Shown here one piece after another: positions 35,382 to 43,894 of a stretch of DNA of 64,000 nucleotides. The notes beneath the pieces were generated by a model, which was given only the letters and a program-made list of their open reading frames with translations, ran no database searches and was not told the origin of the DNA. A program made the translations under genes and the position numbers. Numbering within the stretch: the stretch's first letter is position 1; the number at the start of each line of letters is the position of its first letter. The DNA is from Devosia beringensis (lineage in GTDB: Bacteria; Pseudomonadota; Alphaproteobacteria; Rhizobiales; Devosiaceae), in NCBI RefSeq assembly GCF_014926585.1, contig NZ_CP045422.1, positions 1,156,501-1,220,500 of the forward strand. The letters are read 5' to 3'.

Positions 35382-37510
35382 AACAGGTCATCGTCAGCGA
35401 GGGCAAGGTCAGTTTGGCGGATGTTCCGGCACCCGCACCGCAGCCTGGCGCAGTCCTAGTGCGCATGCATCATTCCTGCGTTTCCGTAGGCACGGAGATG
35501 TCGGGCGTTCAGGCGACCGGGCGTTCGGTCCTGCAGCGTGTCCTCGACCAACCGAAGAACGTGCAGAAGGTCATCGACCTGGTGCGCTCGGATGGGCTGA
35601 GTTCGGCGGTGAACCTAGTGCGCGAACGGCTTTCGGTGGAATTGCCCACCGGATATTCGGGCGCAGGCACAGTCATCGAACTTGGTGCGGGCGTCACCGA
35701 GTTCCGGATCGGCGACCGCATTGCGTGCGCTGGCGCACAGAGTGCCTTTCACGCCCAGTTCGTCAGCATCCCCGTGAACCTGACGGCGCGCATTCCCGAC
35801 AATGTGGACTTCGCTGCGGCCTCAACGGTTGCCCTTGGCGCTATAGCGCTGCAGGGCATCAGGCGCGCGGCGCCTACACTGGGCGAAATCTTTGTCGTAG
35901 TCGGCCTGGGCTTTATTGGTCAGCTGACCGTCCAGATGCTGCGCGCCAACGGCTGCCGCGTCATTGGCGTTGATGTCGACCGCGACAGGATCGCAGCAGC
36001 CAAGGAAGCGGGCCTTGACTGGAGCGTCCATCCCGAGGATGGCGACACGGTGGACCAAGTCATCCGGCTTACCGCCGCGGGCGCAGACGGCGTCATCGTG
36101 ACTGCCGCCAGTCCCTCGGACGAGATCGTCTCGACCGCTTTCCGCATGTGCCGCCGCAAGGCGCGGGTCGTGTTGGTAGGCGATGTCGGCCTCGATCTCA
36201 ATCGTGCCGACTTCTATGCCAAGGAACTCGATTTCCTGATTTCCACCTCCTATGGTCCCGGTCGCTACGACGATCGCTACGAAGACAAGGGGCTCGACTA
36301 TCCCATCGGCTACGTGCGCTGGACCGAGGGCCGCAACATGGCCGAATACCTTCGCCTGATCTCGGATGGCCTGGTCGACCTGGGCAAGCTGCCATCCGTC
36401 ATCCATCCGTTGGAAAAAGTATCGGACGCGTATGGCGCCACGCAGGCCGGAGGCGCGACAAAGCCTTTACTGGTGCTGCTGTCCTATAGTCAGGACGCCA
36501 AGGTTACGCCCGATCGCAGGCTAGCCACGCCCGCCATCGCGACAAAGCGGGCGGTAGATCGGGTTCGCCTCGCCGTGATTGGCGCCGGCGGCTTCGCCAA
36601 GGGCATGCACCTCCCCAATATCGCCGAGATGGCCGACCTGTTTCATCTGCGCGCGGTGGCGAGCCGTACAGGCCACAATGCCGCCCTGACGGCCAAGCGC
36701 TTCGGCGCCGACTACAGCACAACTGACTACCACCAAGTCTTGGACGATCCCGAGGTCGATGCAGTGATCATCGCCACTCGGCACGATACGCACAGCGCAG
36801 TGGCCATAGAGGCTCTGCAAGCAGGCAAGCATGTCCTTCTGGAAAAACCCCTTGCACTGACGGAGGCCGAGACAGCGGGCATTGAAGATTTCTACGAGAC
36901 CAACCAGCGAGCACCACTTTTGCTCACCGGATTCAACCGCAGGTTTTCGCCAATCATGGAAAGTGTGTCCAAGACGCTTGCCTCGCGATCAAACCCCATG
37001 ATTATCAACTACCGGATGAATGCCGGCTATATTCCGCTGGACCACTGGGTGCACGGACCAGAAGGCGGTGGACGCAATCGTGGCGAGGCTTGCCACATCT
37101 ACGACCTCTTCACCTTTTTGACTCAGGCGGAAGTAACCTCTGTCGAGGCCATTTCCATCTCTCCAACCACGGCTCACTATTCGCCGTCGGACAATTTCGT
37201 GGCCACAATGCAGTTCAAGGATGGCTCGGTGGCGACGTTGACTTATACCGCACTCGGCTCGTCTGCCTATTCCAAGGAAACCATGGAGATCTTTGCCGAA
37301 GGGAGCGTGTACAACATGGACGATTATCGCACACTGAACATCGTCGGCCAACGCAATGAAACCCTCGACTTGCGCAAGGCCGACAAGGGGCAGAAAAATC
37401 AACTTCGCCGCTTCGCCGACGCCATCCGATTGGGACGGGAATGGCCCTCCCCGCTCTGGCAACAGGCGCAGGCGACGAGGATCGCGATTGCGGTCGACGC
37501 ACGAATTTAA
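35378..37510 (+). CDS. Bi-domain oxidoreductase: MDR dehydrogenase fused to Gfo/Idh/MocA domain
   Basis: A 710-residue fusion starting with GTG at 35378. Residues 1 to about 370 are a medium-chain dehydrogenase-like domain (PTGYSGAGTVIELGAGVTEFRIGDRIACAG; Rossmann VVVGLGFIGQLTVQML; TSYGPGRYDDRYE). It lacks the usual catalytic Cys-Gly-Thr-Asp and the structural zinc Cys cluster. Residues about 390-710 are a Gfo/Idh/MocA domain with LAVIGAGGFAKGMHLPNI, the catalytic-site EKPLALT and GFNRRFSP. The fusion type is known in surface-polysaccharide loci (bi-domain-containing oxidoreductase), often with heparinase II/III genes as here, but its reaction is not established. It probably modifies a nucleotide sugar or a glycan through an internally recycled cofactor. 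Confidence 0.9.
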   Translation: MKQVIVSEGKVSLADVPAPAPQPGAVLVRMHHSCVSVGTEMSGVQATGRSVLQRVLDQPKNVQKVIDLVRSDGLSSAVNLVRERLSVELPTGYSGAGTVIELGAGVTEFRIGDRIACAGAQSAFHAQFVSIPVNLTARIPDNVDFAAASTVALGAIALQGIRRAAPTLGEIFVVVGLGFIGQLTVQMLRANGCRVIGVDVDRDRIAAAKEAGLDWSVHPEDGDTVDQVIRLTAAGADGVIVTAASPSDEIVSTAFRMCRRKARVVLVGDVGLDLNRADFYAKELDFLISTSYGPGRYDDRYEDKGLDYPIGYVRWTEGRNMAEYLRLISDGLVDLGKLPSVIHPLEKVSDAYGATQAGGATKPLLVLLSYSQDAKVTPDRRLATPAIATKRAVDRVRLAVIGAGGFAKGMHLPNIAEMADLFHLRAVASRTGHNAALTAKRFGADYSTTDYHQVLDDPEVDAVIIATRHDTHSAVAIEALQAGKHVLLEKPLALTEAETAGIEDFYETNQRAPLLLTGFNRRFSPIMESVSKTLASRSNPMIINYRMNAGYIPLDHWVHGPEGGGRNRGEACHIYDLFTFLTQAEVTSVEAISISPTTAHYSPSDNFVATMQFKDGSVATLTYTALGSSAYSKETMEIFAEGSVYNMDDYRTLNIVGQRNETLDLRKADKGQKNQLRRFADAIRLGREWPSPLWQQAQATRIAIAVDARI

Positions 37511-37557
37511 AACCAACCTGAATTGGCGTCGGCTTAGATGCTCGCAGAGCTAACATT

Positions 37558-38871
37558 GTGACAGAGCTAGTTCTATACGTTTTGGTTCTGACAGCCTATG
37601 CTCCGGGCGTTGCATTATTGGCTACGTCCAAACGTGTGTGGCGATTCCCAGTAGTGTGCTTTGCCTTTATCGGCATGATTGCCTTCAATGCTGTGGGAAG
37701 CATAGGCGTCTTCTCCGCTGAAAAGATTTATTGGCTAGCATTCGACACTCAGCCAGTATCTTCTGAATTAGCAATCCTGCTCGTTTCCCAAGCAATTATA
37801 TTTTATGCGATTTGCGGGACATACGTTCTATTGCGAGAGCCACGCCCCACTAATTATAGATTTGAATACAATGATGGTTTTTTGATCGCGTTATCAATGA
37901 CCGCAATATTCGCTATTGCGGCGCTTTACTATCATCAAACGGGAATTTTTCTCATCCAATCCGCGCTAGACGGAAGCATGGATGTCGATAATTCATATTC
38001 TTTCAGGGACAAGTACGTCTACGGCATATCGAACTGGCCTATCTACAGCCTTGCATTTGTTTTTATACCCATTTTGCTTTCCAATCACGGGCTAATAGTA
38101 TTTCTATCCAGCTCTGGAAAATTGAAGATAGTCCCGCTCGCCTGTCTTCTTGTTAGTTTCGGCGCAAGTTTATCACTAGGCTCTAAAGGCGGCCTTTTGG
38201 GGTTTCTTCTGTCGCTCTCTGTTGCCTACGTCACCTTTTTAGGCATGACTGGCCGGACGGCATACGGAATATTACGTAGCAAGGTCTTTTGGATATTTTC
38301 TGTGATCGCCGTGGCAACGATGGTGTTCGGCTATATTCACGCTACGACGGAATTAGTCGGGTATACGGCTCTAGCCCAGAGATTTATCTATCGAGTATTT
38401 GTAGCCTACCCGGAGACTATTGCTGCGGCTATCAGCATGTATCATGATCGCGGGCCTCTGGGCATTGCGGTGCTTCCGACAATGCGAGGGCTACTCCAAC
38501 ACGAACAGGTCAATCTGTCCGCTCTATTGCACGAGTACGAGGCTAACACGCCTGGCGGCGTGAGCGTGCCCTTTGTGGGGGAAGCGTACTTGATAGGGGG
38601 ACGGTTGGGGGTGTGCCTGGCATTGCCTATGGTCTTCTTTACCCTTATTGCGATCCAAGAATTCGCTAGCAGATTGAATATGGGTCTCTTCGCCATCGGG
38701 TTCGCGGCGATTTATTCGTATCTTGCCATACAGCTCTCGCTTAACGGGATGTTCGCTAGCCTCTATAATTTCATGTATCCAGGAACAATCTGCGTCATTG
38801 GCGGCTTGGCGCTGGGAGCGGGCTGGATTGTACGAAAAGCTGGAGAACCCGGAAAAGTAGCGAAGCTGTAA
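37558..38871 (+). CDS. Polytopic membrane protein, candidate Wzy-type polymerase
   Basis: A 437-residue protein with a GTG start and about eleven to twelve hydrophobic helices. A larger loop lies in the C-terminal half (SMYHDRGPLGIAVLPTMRGLLQHEQVNLSALLHEYEANTPGGVSVPFVGEAYLIGG), a place and style typical of O-antigen and exopolysaccharide polymerases, where it usually lies on the periplasmic side. The sequence SLSLGSKGGLLGFLLSL matches the polymerase/ligase pattern of a basic residue after a serine-rich helix end. The gene is clearly more A/T-rich than its neighbours, common for wzy genes. It has no close named relative I can call, so polymerase is an inference from topology and context. Confidence 0.7.
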   Translation: MTELVLYVLVLTAYAPGVALLATSKRVWRFPVVCFAFIGMIAFNAVGSIGVFSAEKIYWLAFDTQPVSSELAILLVSQAIIFYAICGTYVLLREPRPTNYRFEYNDGFLIALSMTAIFAIAALYYHQTGIFLIQSALDGSMDVDNSYSFRDKYVYGISNWPIYSLAFVFIPILLSNHGLIVFLSSSGKLKIVPLACLLVSFGASLSLGSKGGLLGFLLSLSVAYVTFLGMTGRTAYGILRSKVFWIFSVIAVATMVFGYIHATTELVGYTALAQRFIYRVFVAYPETIAAAISMYHDRGPLGIAVLPTMRGLLQHEQVNLSALLHEYEANTPGGVSVPFVGEAYLIGGRLGVCLALPMVFFTLIAIQEFASRLNMGLFAIGFAAIYSYLAIQLSLNGMFASLYNFMYPGTICVIGGLALGAGWIVRKAGEPGKVAKL

Positions 38872-38979
38872 TGATTAGCTTGGGAACGGCTTTTCCAATG
38901 TCCACCTTCTCGCATTGGCTTCCGTGATAGGCATCGCTCCGTTGTCGCGATTGCGTTGTTTACAAATGGTATTTTAGCC

Positions 38980-39015
38980 AGGCAACGCTGCGGCGGGGGT
39001 TCAATCGCGTTGCCT
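38980..39015. repeat. Inverted repeat between the two polymerase-like genes
   Basis: AGGCAACGC (38980-38988) and GCGTTGCCT (39007-39015) are perfect 9-bp inverted arms around an 18-base loop in the 176-base gap. It may end the upstream transcript, act as an attenuator, or be an operator for the next gene, whose start is 33 bases on. This is one of the few sizeable gaps in the cluster. Confidence 0.5.
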
Positions 39016-39047
39016 ATTGCCAAAGCTAAAGCTGACCGGAAAGTACG

Positions 39048-40328
39048 ATGATCGACAACGTGACCAATATAGGATTGCCGTCTCGCCTAGACCGTATGAC
39101 CAGGATCCTCCTGGTCATCACAATTGCGGTCTGTGCACTCTATCAGTTGCAGCATTATCTGGTGTTCCCCTTCGCATCACTGGGGCGGTTTGCGCTGCTA
39201 GCCACCGTTGGCGGGCTGGCAATCGCCGCCGCACCAGGGCGCATTCTCGCTCTTTCGCCTCTGTTCTGGGTGCTGGGTGCACTGTTGGTGATGGCCGGCC
39301 TCCACACATATCTGCTGTTCGGCGCCGCGATGGGCGTTGCGGGAACTGCGCGTTTCGCCAATGTCATGGTGATAGCGCCTCTTGTCGCGCTTCTGTTCAC
39401 AGATCACCAGCACGTCCGGCTCGTATTGCTAGTCTATGTCGGTGTTGTCTTCGTGGCGCTGGCCTCGCATCTCTATCAATTTTGGGGCGGGAGCCTCGAT
39501 ACCCTGGTAGGTGACTATATTGCCATCAGGGCAGACTTGGTTCGTTATATGACGGTCCTTGGGGAGCCCAATGTTGGGGGCATGATCGCGGTCATCGGTG
39601 TTGTAATAGGAGTATTCCTGCCTACAAAGCTACGCTATTCCATTCTGGTCGTGTCGCCATCTGTAATTTTTGTCTTCATGACTATTTCAAAGGCAGCGGC
39701 CTTGGGCCTGGTGGTCGCCTGCATAGCCATTGTCGTCGCCGATTTGTTGTTCCGGCGAACAAAGAGCCTCAACCGTATAGTGTTCGGCCTGCTGGTTGGG
39801 CTGGCGCTTGTTTTTGCCCTACACGCCGGCGATTACTTGAGTGCCTCGATACGCTCCGTTCTGGGCCAGATAAATGGCGAGCCTTCCCTGGTCGACGACC
39901 TTGTGGACCGGCAGGACGGAATATTTTTCGCTGCCGACGGCAACTATAGTGCGCTCAAACTCTTCAACATGGTTTTCGGTCTGTCATTTGGCGTCGCAGG
40001 TAGCGCTGCCCAGGAAGTCCTGGGATACGATGCCGGAGTGATGCTGCCGCACAATTCCTATATGGAAATTTATATTACCGGTGGCTTGGCGACGTTGGCC
40101 ATCGTAGTGCTCCTGATGGCAAGGGCATTTTTGCGCCTCTTTCGTGACGCACGCGCAACCGGTCATGTCGAGGATATCTGCGCTCTGGTTTGCCTGCTCG
40201 TCCTCTCTTGCTGGATGCTCGTCTATCCCATTATCTATGAACCAGCCACTGGAGCGCTATTCTGGTCCCTCATCGGATACGGAAATCGTGTGTCGCCCAG
40301 TGGTCGGACGTCAAAGGATTTGCCTTGA
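39048..40328 (+). CDS. O-antigen polymerase/ligase-like membrane protein
   Basis: A 426-residue protein with about eleven helices and the features of the Wzy/WaaL superfamily: a helix with TISKAAALGLVVACIAIV (usually S-x-S/R-x-x near a catalytic Arg), a long C-terminal loop (GINGEPSLVDDLVDRQDG through GYDAGVMLPHN), and then the conserved PHNSYMEIYITGGLATLAIVVLL, which matches the HN-x-(Y/F)-(L/M)-x-x-(L/W) motif of ligases and polymerases. It could polymerise repeat units or ligate chains to a carrier. Together with the preceding gene this gives two candidate polymerase/ligase proteins. It is coupled to the next gene by a TTGA overlap. Confidence 0.82.
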   Translation: MIDNVTNIGLPSRLDRMTRILLVITIAVCALYQLQHYLVFPFASLGRFALLATVGGLAIAAAPGRILALSPLFWVLGALLVMAGLHTYLLFGAAMGVAGTARFANVMVIAPLVALLFTDHQHVRLVLLVYVGVVFVALASHLYQFWGGSLDTLVGDYIAIRADLVRYMTVLGEPNVGGMIAVIGVVIGVFLPTKLRYSILVVSPSVIFVFMTISKAAALGLVVACIAIVVADLLFRRTKSLNRIVFGLLVGLALVFALHAGDYLSASIRSVLGQINGEPSLVDDLVDRQDGIFFAADGNYSALKLFNMVFGLSFGVAGSAAQEVLGYDAGVMLPHNSYMEIYITGGLATLAIVVLLMARAFLRLFRDARATGHVEDICALVCLLVLSCWMLVYPIIYEPATGALFWSLIGYGNRVSPSGRTSKDLP

Positions 40329-41446
40329 AAGTACCGTTTATCGACATCAAGCGTTACGAACCCGGTTTCGTAGACGCCGTTACGGCCAAGTTTGGCGAAA
40401 TGGTCACCAATGCCCAGTTCATGGGCGGAGATGAGGTCAGCCTGCTCGAGCAGAAGCTTGCCCCGCTGATGGGCGCTGGCTTCGTCGTCTCCTGCGCAAA
40501 TGGCACCGATGCCCTGCAATTGGCGCTGCGGGCCCTCGGCGTGGGACGCGGCGACACGGTTCTCGTGCCTGACGTTACTTTTTGGGCGACTTTCGAAGCG
40601 GTGGTCAATGTGGGCGCGACGCCCGCCACGCTCGATGTCGACCTCGCCGACGGAGGTATCTCGGTGGCGGCTTTGCGCCAGGCTCTTGCCGACCTAAGCC
40701 CCACGGCAGTGATCATTGCGCATCTCTATGGCTGGGCGAGCGCGCACTTGCTGGACATTCGCAATATCTGCAAGCAAGCAGGCGTCCACCTGATTGAGGA
40801 CGGAGCGCAGTGTTTCGGTACTTTGATCGATAGCCGACCGGTGCTGGAGGGCGCATTGATCTCCACTACCTCCTTCTATCCGGCCAAGGTTTTGGGCGGT
40901 GCTGGCGATGGCGGCGCGGTGCTGACCAACGATGCCGGGCTGGCCGAAAAGGTCAGACAGCTGGCCAATCACGGGCGCACCTCGCATTACGGTTATGGCG
41001 AGGTAGGCTGGAATTCCCGCCTCGACAGCCTGCAAGCTGCATTCCTAAATCTCAGCCTGGGCCACTTCGAGGCGCGCCTTGCTTCCCGGCGACGTTCAGC
41101 GCGCTACTACCGCGACACCCTGCCGGCCTTGGGCATTCAGCTCATGGACGCTCCCGCCCAATATGCCGAGAACGGCTATTGCAATGTCTGTCTGTTCGAC
41201 GACGAGCAGCTCAGGAAGCGCGTTCAGCTTCGGTTGAGTGAGGAGGGCATTGGTTTTGGCAATATCTATCCCGGCGTGATCTCGACACAAGCCGGGGCCG
41301 CCCAATACACGCGCGGCCATGTTGGCGGCACGGCGGGCAAGAAATTGTGCGCGGGTGTCCTCAACCTTCCCCTTTTCGCCTATATGACCGATATCGAGCT
41401 TGAACGCGTCACTGCTGTCGTGGCACAGGCAATGGCGACCGCATGA
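40325..41446 (+). CDS. PLP-dependent sugar aminotransferase, DegT/DnrJ/EryC1 family (WbpE-like)
   Basis: A 373-residue enzyme with a TTG start (AGGA upstream) overlapping the previous stop. PLP site residues are visible: SCANGTDALQLAL for the phosphate, IEDGAQCFG with the Asp that contacts the pyridine, and TTSFYPAKVLGGAGDGGAV with the Schiff-base Lys. The segment NHGRTSHYGYGEVGWNSRLDSLQAAFL resembles the WbpE/WlbC group that aminates C3 of a 3-keto UDP-GlcNAc derivative. It is followed directly by an acetyltransferase and a Gfo/Idh/MocA dehydrogenase, the other two activities for a UDP-2,3-diacetamido sugar. The position of the amino group is inferred from this context. Confidence 0.9.
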   Translation: MKVPFIDIKRYEPGFVDAVTAKFGEMVTNAQFMGGDEVSLLEQKLAPLMGAGFVVSCANGTDALQLALRALGVGRGDTVLVPDVTFWATFEAVVNVGATPATLDVDLADGGISVAALRQALADLSPTAVIIAHLYGWASAHLLDIRNICKQAGVHLIEDGAQCFGTLIDSRPVLEGALISTTSFYPAKVLGGAGDGGAVLTNDAGLAEKVRQLANHGRTSHYGYGEVGWNSRLDSLQAAFLNLSLGHFEARLASRRRSARYYRDTLPALGIQLMDAPAQYAENGYCNVCLFDDEQLRKRVQLRLSEEGIGFGNIYPGVISTQAGAAQYTRGHVGGTAGKKLCAGVLNLPLFAYMTDIELERVTAVVAQAMATA

Positions 41447-41958
41447 TCGATAGGCCAGATATGCAAGACGTATTCGTTCACAGTTCGGCACATGTAGCCC
41501 AAGATGTCCGGCTCGGCGCCGGCAGCAAGGTATGGATCAACGTCCAGATCCGCGAAGATGCGGTGATCGGTGAGAACTGCATCATTTCGAAGGATGTCTA
41601 CATTGATCACGGCGTGCGCATCGGCAACCGGTGCAAGATCCAGAACAGCGTCTCGGTCTATAACGGCGTCACGATTGGCGATGACGTTTTCGTCGGACCC
41701 AATGTCTCGTTCACGAATGACAAGGTTCCGCGCGCTTTCAATGCTGATTGGAAAATCACCGAGACCACGGTCGAGAACGGTGCGAGCATCGGCGCAAATG
41801 CCACCATTGTGTGCGGCGTGACCATTGGTGAATATGCCATGGTCGCCGCCGGCAGCGTGGTGACCAGGGATGTGGCGCCCTACACGCTCGTCAAGGGCAA
41901 TCCAGCCCGCCCGACGGCCAGGATCGACATGGCCGGCAATCGTGTCGGAGACCTCTGA
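41443..41958 (+). CDS. Hexapeptide-repeat N-acetyltransferase (WbpD/WlbB-like)
   Basis: A 171-residue protein built of left-handed beta-helix repeats (VRLGAGSKVWINVQIREDAVIGENCIISKDVYIDHGVRIGNRCKIQ and on). A loop with VSFTNDKVPRAF precedes the next coils, then VAAGSVVTRDVAPYTLVKGNPAR, the usual end. This layout, including the xTNDxxPR loop, is characteristic of the acetyltransferases that act on UDP-3-amino-GlcNAc(A). It uses acetyl-CoA to acetylate the amine placed by the aminotransferase encoded just upstream (ATGA overlap). Confidence 0.9.
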   Translation: MIDRPDMQDVFVHSSAHVAQDVRLGAGSKVWINVQIREDAVIGENCIISKDVYIDHGVRIGNRCKIQNSVSVYNGVTIGDDVFVGPNVSFTNDKVPRAFNADWKITETTVENGASIGANATIVCGVTIGEYAMVAAGSVVTRDVAPYTLVKGNPARPTARIDMAGNRVGDL

Positions 41959-41960
41959 GC

Positions 41961-42917
41961 ATGGCGGATGCGCTCCTGCGGGTAGGACTGATCGGCTTGG
42001 GCAAGATGGGGCAGAACCATCTGCGTGTCCTCTCCATGCTCAAAGGGGTGGAACTGGTCTTCGTCGCCGATAGCGACCATGCTACGGCCCAGCGTGCGAG
42101 CACTAGCCTGGGCGTGCCGGCCATCCATGAGCTTTCGGCAATTCCGGCAGGGACGGACGCTGTGGTCATCTGTACCCCTACAGTCACCCATGCCGAGATG
42201 ATTCGGCAGGCTGCCGAACACGTAAACAATATCTTCGTGGAAAAGCCGTTAGCAGGAACGCTGGATGAAGCTCAGCTCATCGCGGCGTTTTGCCGGACCA
42301 GAAAGATCAATATTCAGGTCGGCTTTATCGAGCGGTTCAACCCGGCCGTGCAGGAGCTCAAGGCCATTTTGGATCGAGCCCAGCAAATCGTTAGCATCGA
42401 CTTCACACGTACGAACAAACTCAGCGCGCGCATCACAGATGTCGATGTCGTCACCGATCTGATGATCCACGACATTGACTTGGCGCTGCATCTGAACGGC
42501 CCGGCACGCGACATCGTCGCCCATGGCTATGTGCGCGACAAGATGATCGATTTCGCCTCAGCGCTGCTGACCCATGAAAACGGACGCTTCTCGCGCATTC
42601 AAGCCAGCCGCATTACCGACAAGAAGAAGCGCCTGATTGAAGCGACATGCATTGACATGTTCGTGGACTGCGAGTTGTTGCGCAAAGAGATAATCATCAC
42701 ACGCCAGTCCGAAATCACGCAGGTTGAGGGGCAGCCCTATACGATATCGGCAATTCAAGAGGCGATAGAAGTCCGCCCCCAGGAGGCCCTGCTGACTGAG
42801 CTGCAGGCATTTGTCGCCAGTTGCCGGACGGGCCCAACGCTTGACACGCCGGGTGTCGAAGCAGGGTTGGCGGCGATGGAGATATGCGACCAAATTCAGA
42901 AGGCGGTAATGGTGTGA
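41961..42917 (+). CDS. Gfo/Idh/MocA-family dehydrogenase, probable UDP-GlcNAc(A) 3-dehydrogenase
   Basis: A 318-residue enzyme. The NAD site is LRVGLIGLGKMGQNHLRVL (about residues 6-24), the catalytic EKPLAGT is near residue 95, and VGFIERFNPAVQEL and DVDVVTDLMIHDIDLALHL follow. The latter segments fit the UDP-GlcNAc 3-dehydrogenase branch (GnnA-like and its archaeal counterparts) better than the WbpB branch, which starts differently. It would oxidise C3 so that the neighbouring aminotransferase can work. Stop and next start overlap (TGATG). Substrate is inferred; it might be the free UDP-GlcNAc or the uronic acid form. Confidence 0.85.
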   Translation: MADALLRVGLIGLGKMGQNHLRVLSMLKGVELVFVADSDHATAQRASTSLGVPAIHELSAIPAGTDAVVICTPTVTHAEMIRQAAEHVNNIFVEKPLAGTLDEAQLIAAFCRTRKINIQVGFIERFNPAVQELKAILDRAQQIVSIDFTRTNKLSARITDVDVVTDLMIHDIDLALHLNGPARDIVAHGYVRDKMIDFASALLTHENGRFSRIQASRITDKKKRLIEATCIDMFVDCELLRKEIIITRQSEITQVEGQPYTISAIQEAIEVRPQEALLTELQAFVASCRTGPTLDTPGVEAGLAAMEICDQIQKAVMV

Positions 42918-43894
42918 TGACCAAGAGAAGTGTGAATGACCAAGTCGTTCTGGTAACGGGCGGGGCCGGATTCATCGGCAGCCACCTGGTCGATCGTCTG
43001 CTCGCCGAGGGCGCACGGGAAGTCGTGGTGATCGACAACCTGTTCCTAGGGGCAGAAGACAACCTCGCCCAGGCCCAGGCCACCGGCAAGTTGACGCTGT
43101 ATCGCGACGACGTCGAACTCGCCACCAGCCTGGACTACGTCTTTTCGCGCCACGACATCTCCATCGTGTTCAACTGCGCCACCAAAGCGTTGAACTATTC
43201 CTTCCTCAATCCCGCCAATGCGTTCGCGACCAATGTGACTGGGGTGCTTAACCTTCTCGAGTTGCAGCGGCGCGGCACCTTCCAGACCCTCTGTCATTTT
43301 TCGACATCGGAGGTCTATGGCTCGGCCGTCTATGAACCGATGGACGAGCTTCATCCACGCAATCCCACCACTACCTATGCGGCGGGCAAGGCCGCAGCGG
43401 ACATGGCCGTGGAGAGCTATGTGCGCATGTTCGGCCTCGATGCGCTGATCGTGCGCCCCTTCAACAATTACGGCCCGCGCCAGAACCATAAGGGCCTGAT
43501 GGCAGGTATAATTCCCATCACCGCTTGGCGCATTCTGCACGGCGGCACCCCCGAAATTCATGGTGAGGGGACGCAAAGCCGCGACTTTATCTACGTGAAG
43601 GACACCATTGATGCTGTGGTCAAGCTGTTCGCCATTCTGCCGGCTGGCGAATCGGCAAACATTTCCACCGACAATCAGGTGACCATTGCCGATCTGGTGC
43701 ATCGCATTTGCGCCCAAATGAATTACGATGGCGAGATTGCACGCAAACCGGCGCGTCACGCTGACGTGCTGAGCCACGCGGCCAGCAACAAAAAGACCCA
43801 GTCCCTGATCGAGTATTCGCTCACTGACTTTGACGTCGGTCTCCGGACAACGCTTGACTGGTACGCAAACCGGGCCAAGGAGATCGCGCGGTGA
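42917..43894 (+). CDS. NAD-dependent sugar epimerase/dehydratase (extended SDR)
   Basis: A 325-residue enzyme from the ATG at 42917, overlapping the previous stop. The NAD motif is TGGAGFIGSHLVDRLL (about residues 14-29). The catalytic residues lie in FSTSEVYGSAVYEP (Ser/Thr) and TYAAGKAAADMAVE (YxxxK). NNYGPRQNHKGLMAGIIP and GTQSRDFIYVKDTIDAV bind the nucleotide sugar. It is followed by an aminotransferase and a formyltransferase, so it probably makes a keto sugar for amination, as in pathways to 4-amino-4,6-dideoxy or 4-amino pentose sugars. The exact reaction (4,6-dehydration, decarboxylation or epimerisation) cannot be told from the sequence. Confidence 0.88.
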   Translation: MTKRSVNDQVVLVTGGAGFIGSHLVDRLLAEGAREVVVIDNLFLGAEDNLAQAQATGKLTLYRDDVELATSLDYVFSRHDISIVFNCATKALNYSFLNPANAFATNVTGVLNLLELQRRGTFQTLCHFSTSEVYGSAVYEPMDELHPRNPTTTYAAGKAAADMAVESYVRMFGLDALIVRPFNNYGPRQNHKGLMAGIIPITAWRILHGGTPEIHGEGTQSRDFIYVKDTIDAVVKLFAILPAGESANISTDNQVTIADLVHRICAQMNYDGEIARKPARHADVLSHAASNKKTQSLIEYSLTDFDVGLRTTLDWYANRAKEIAR

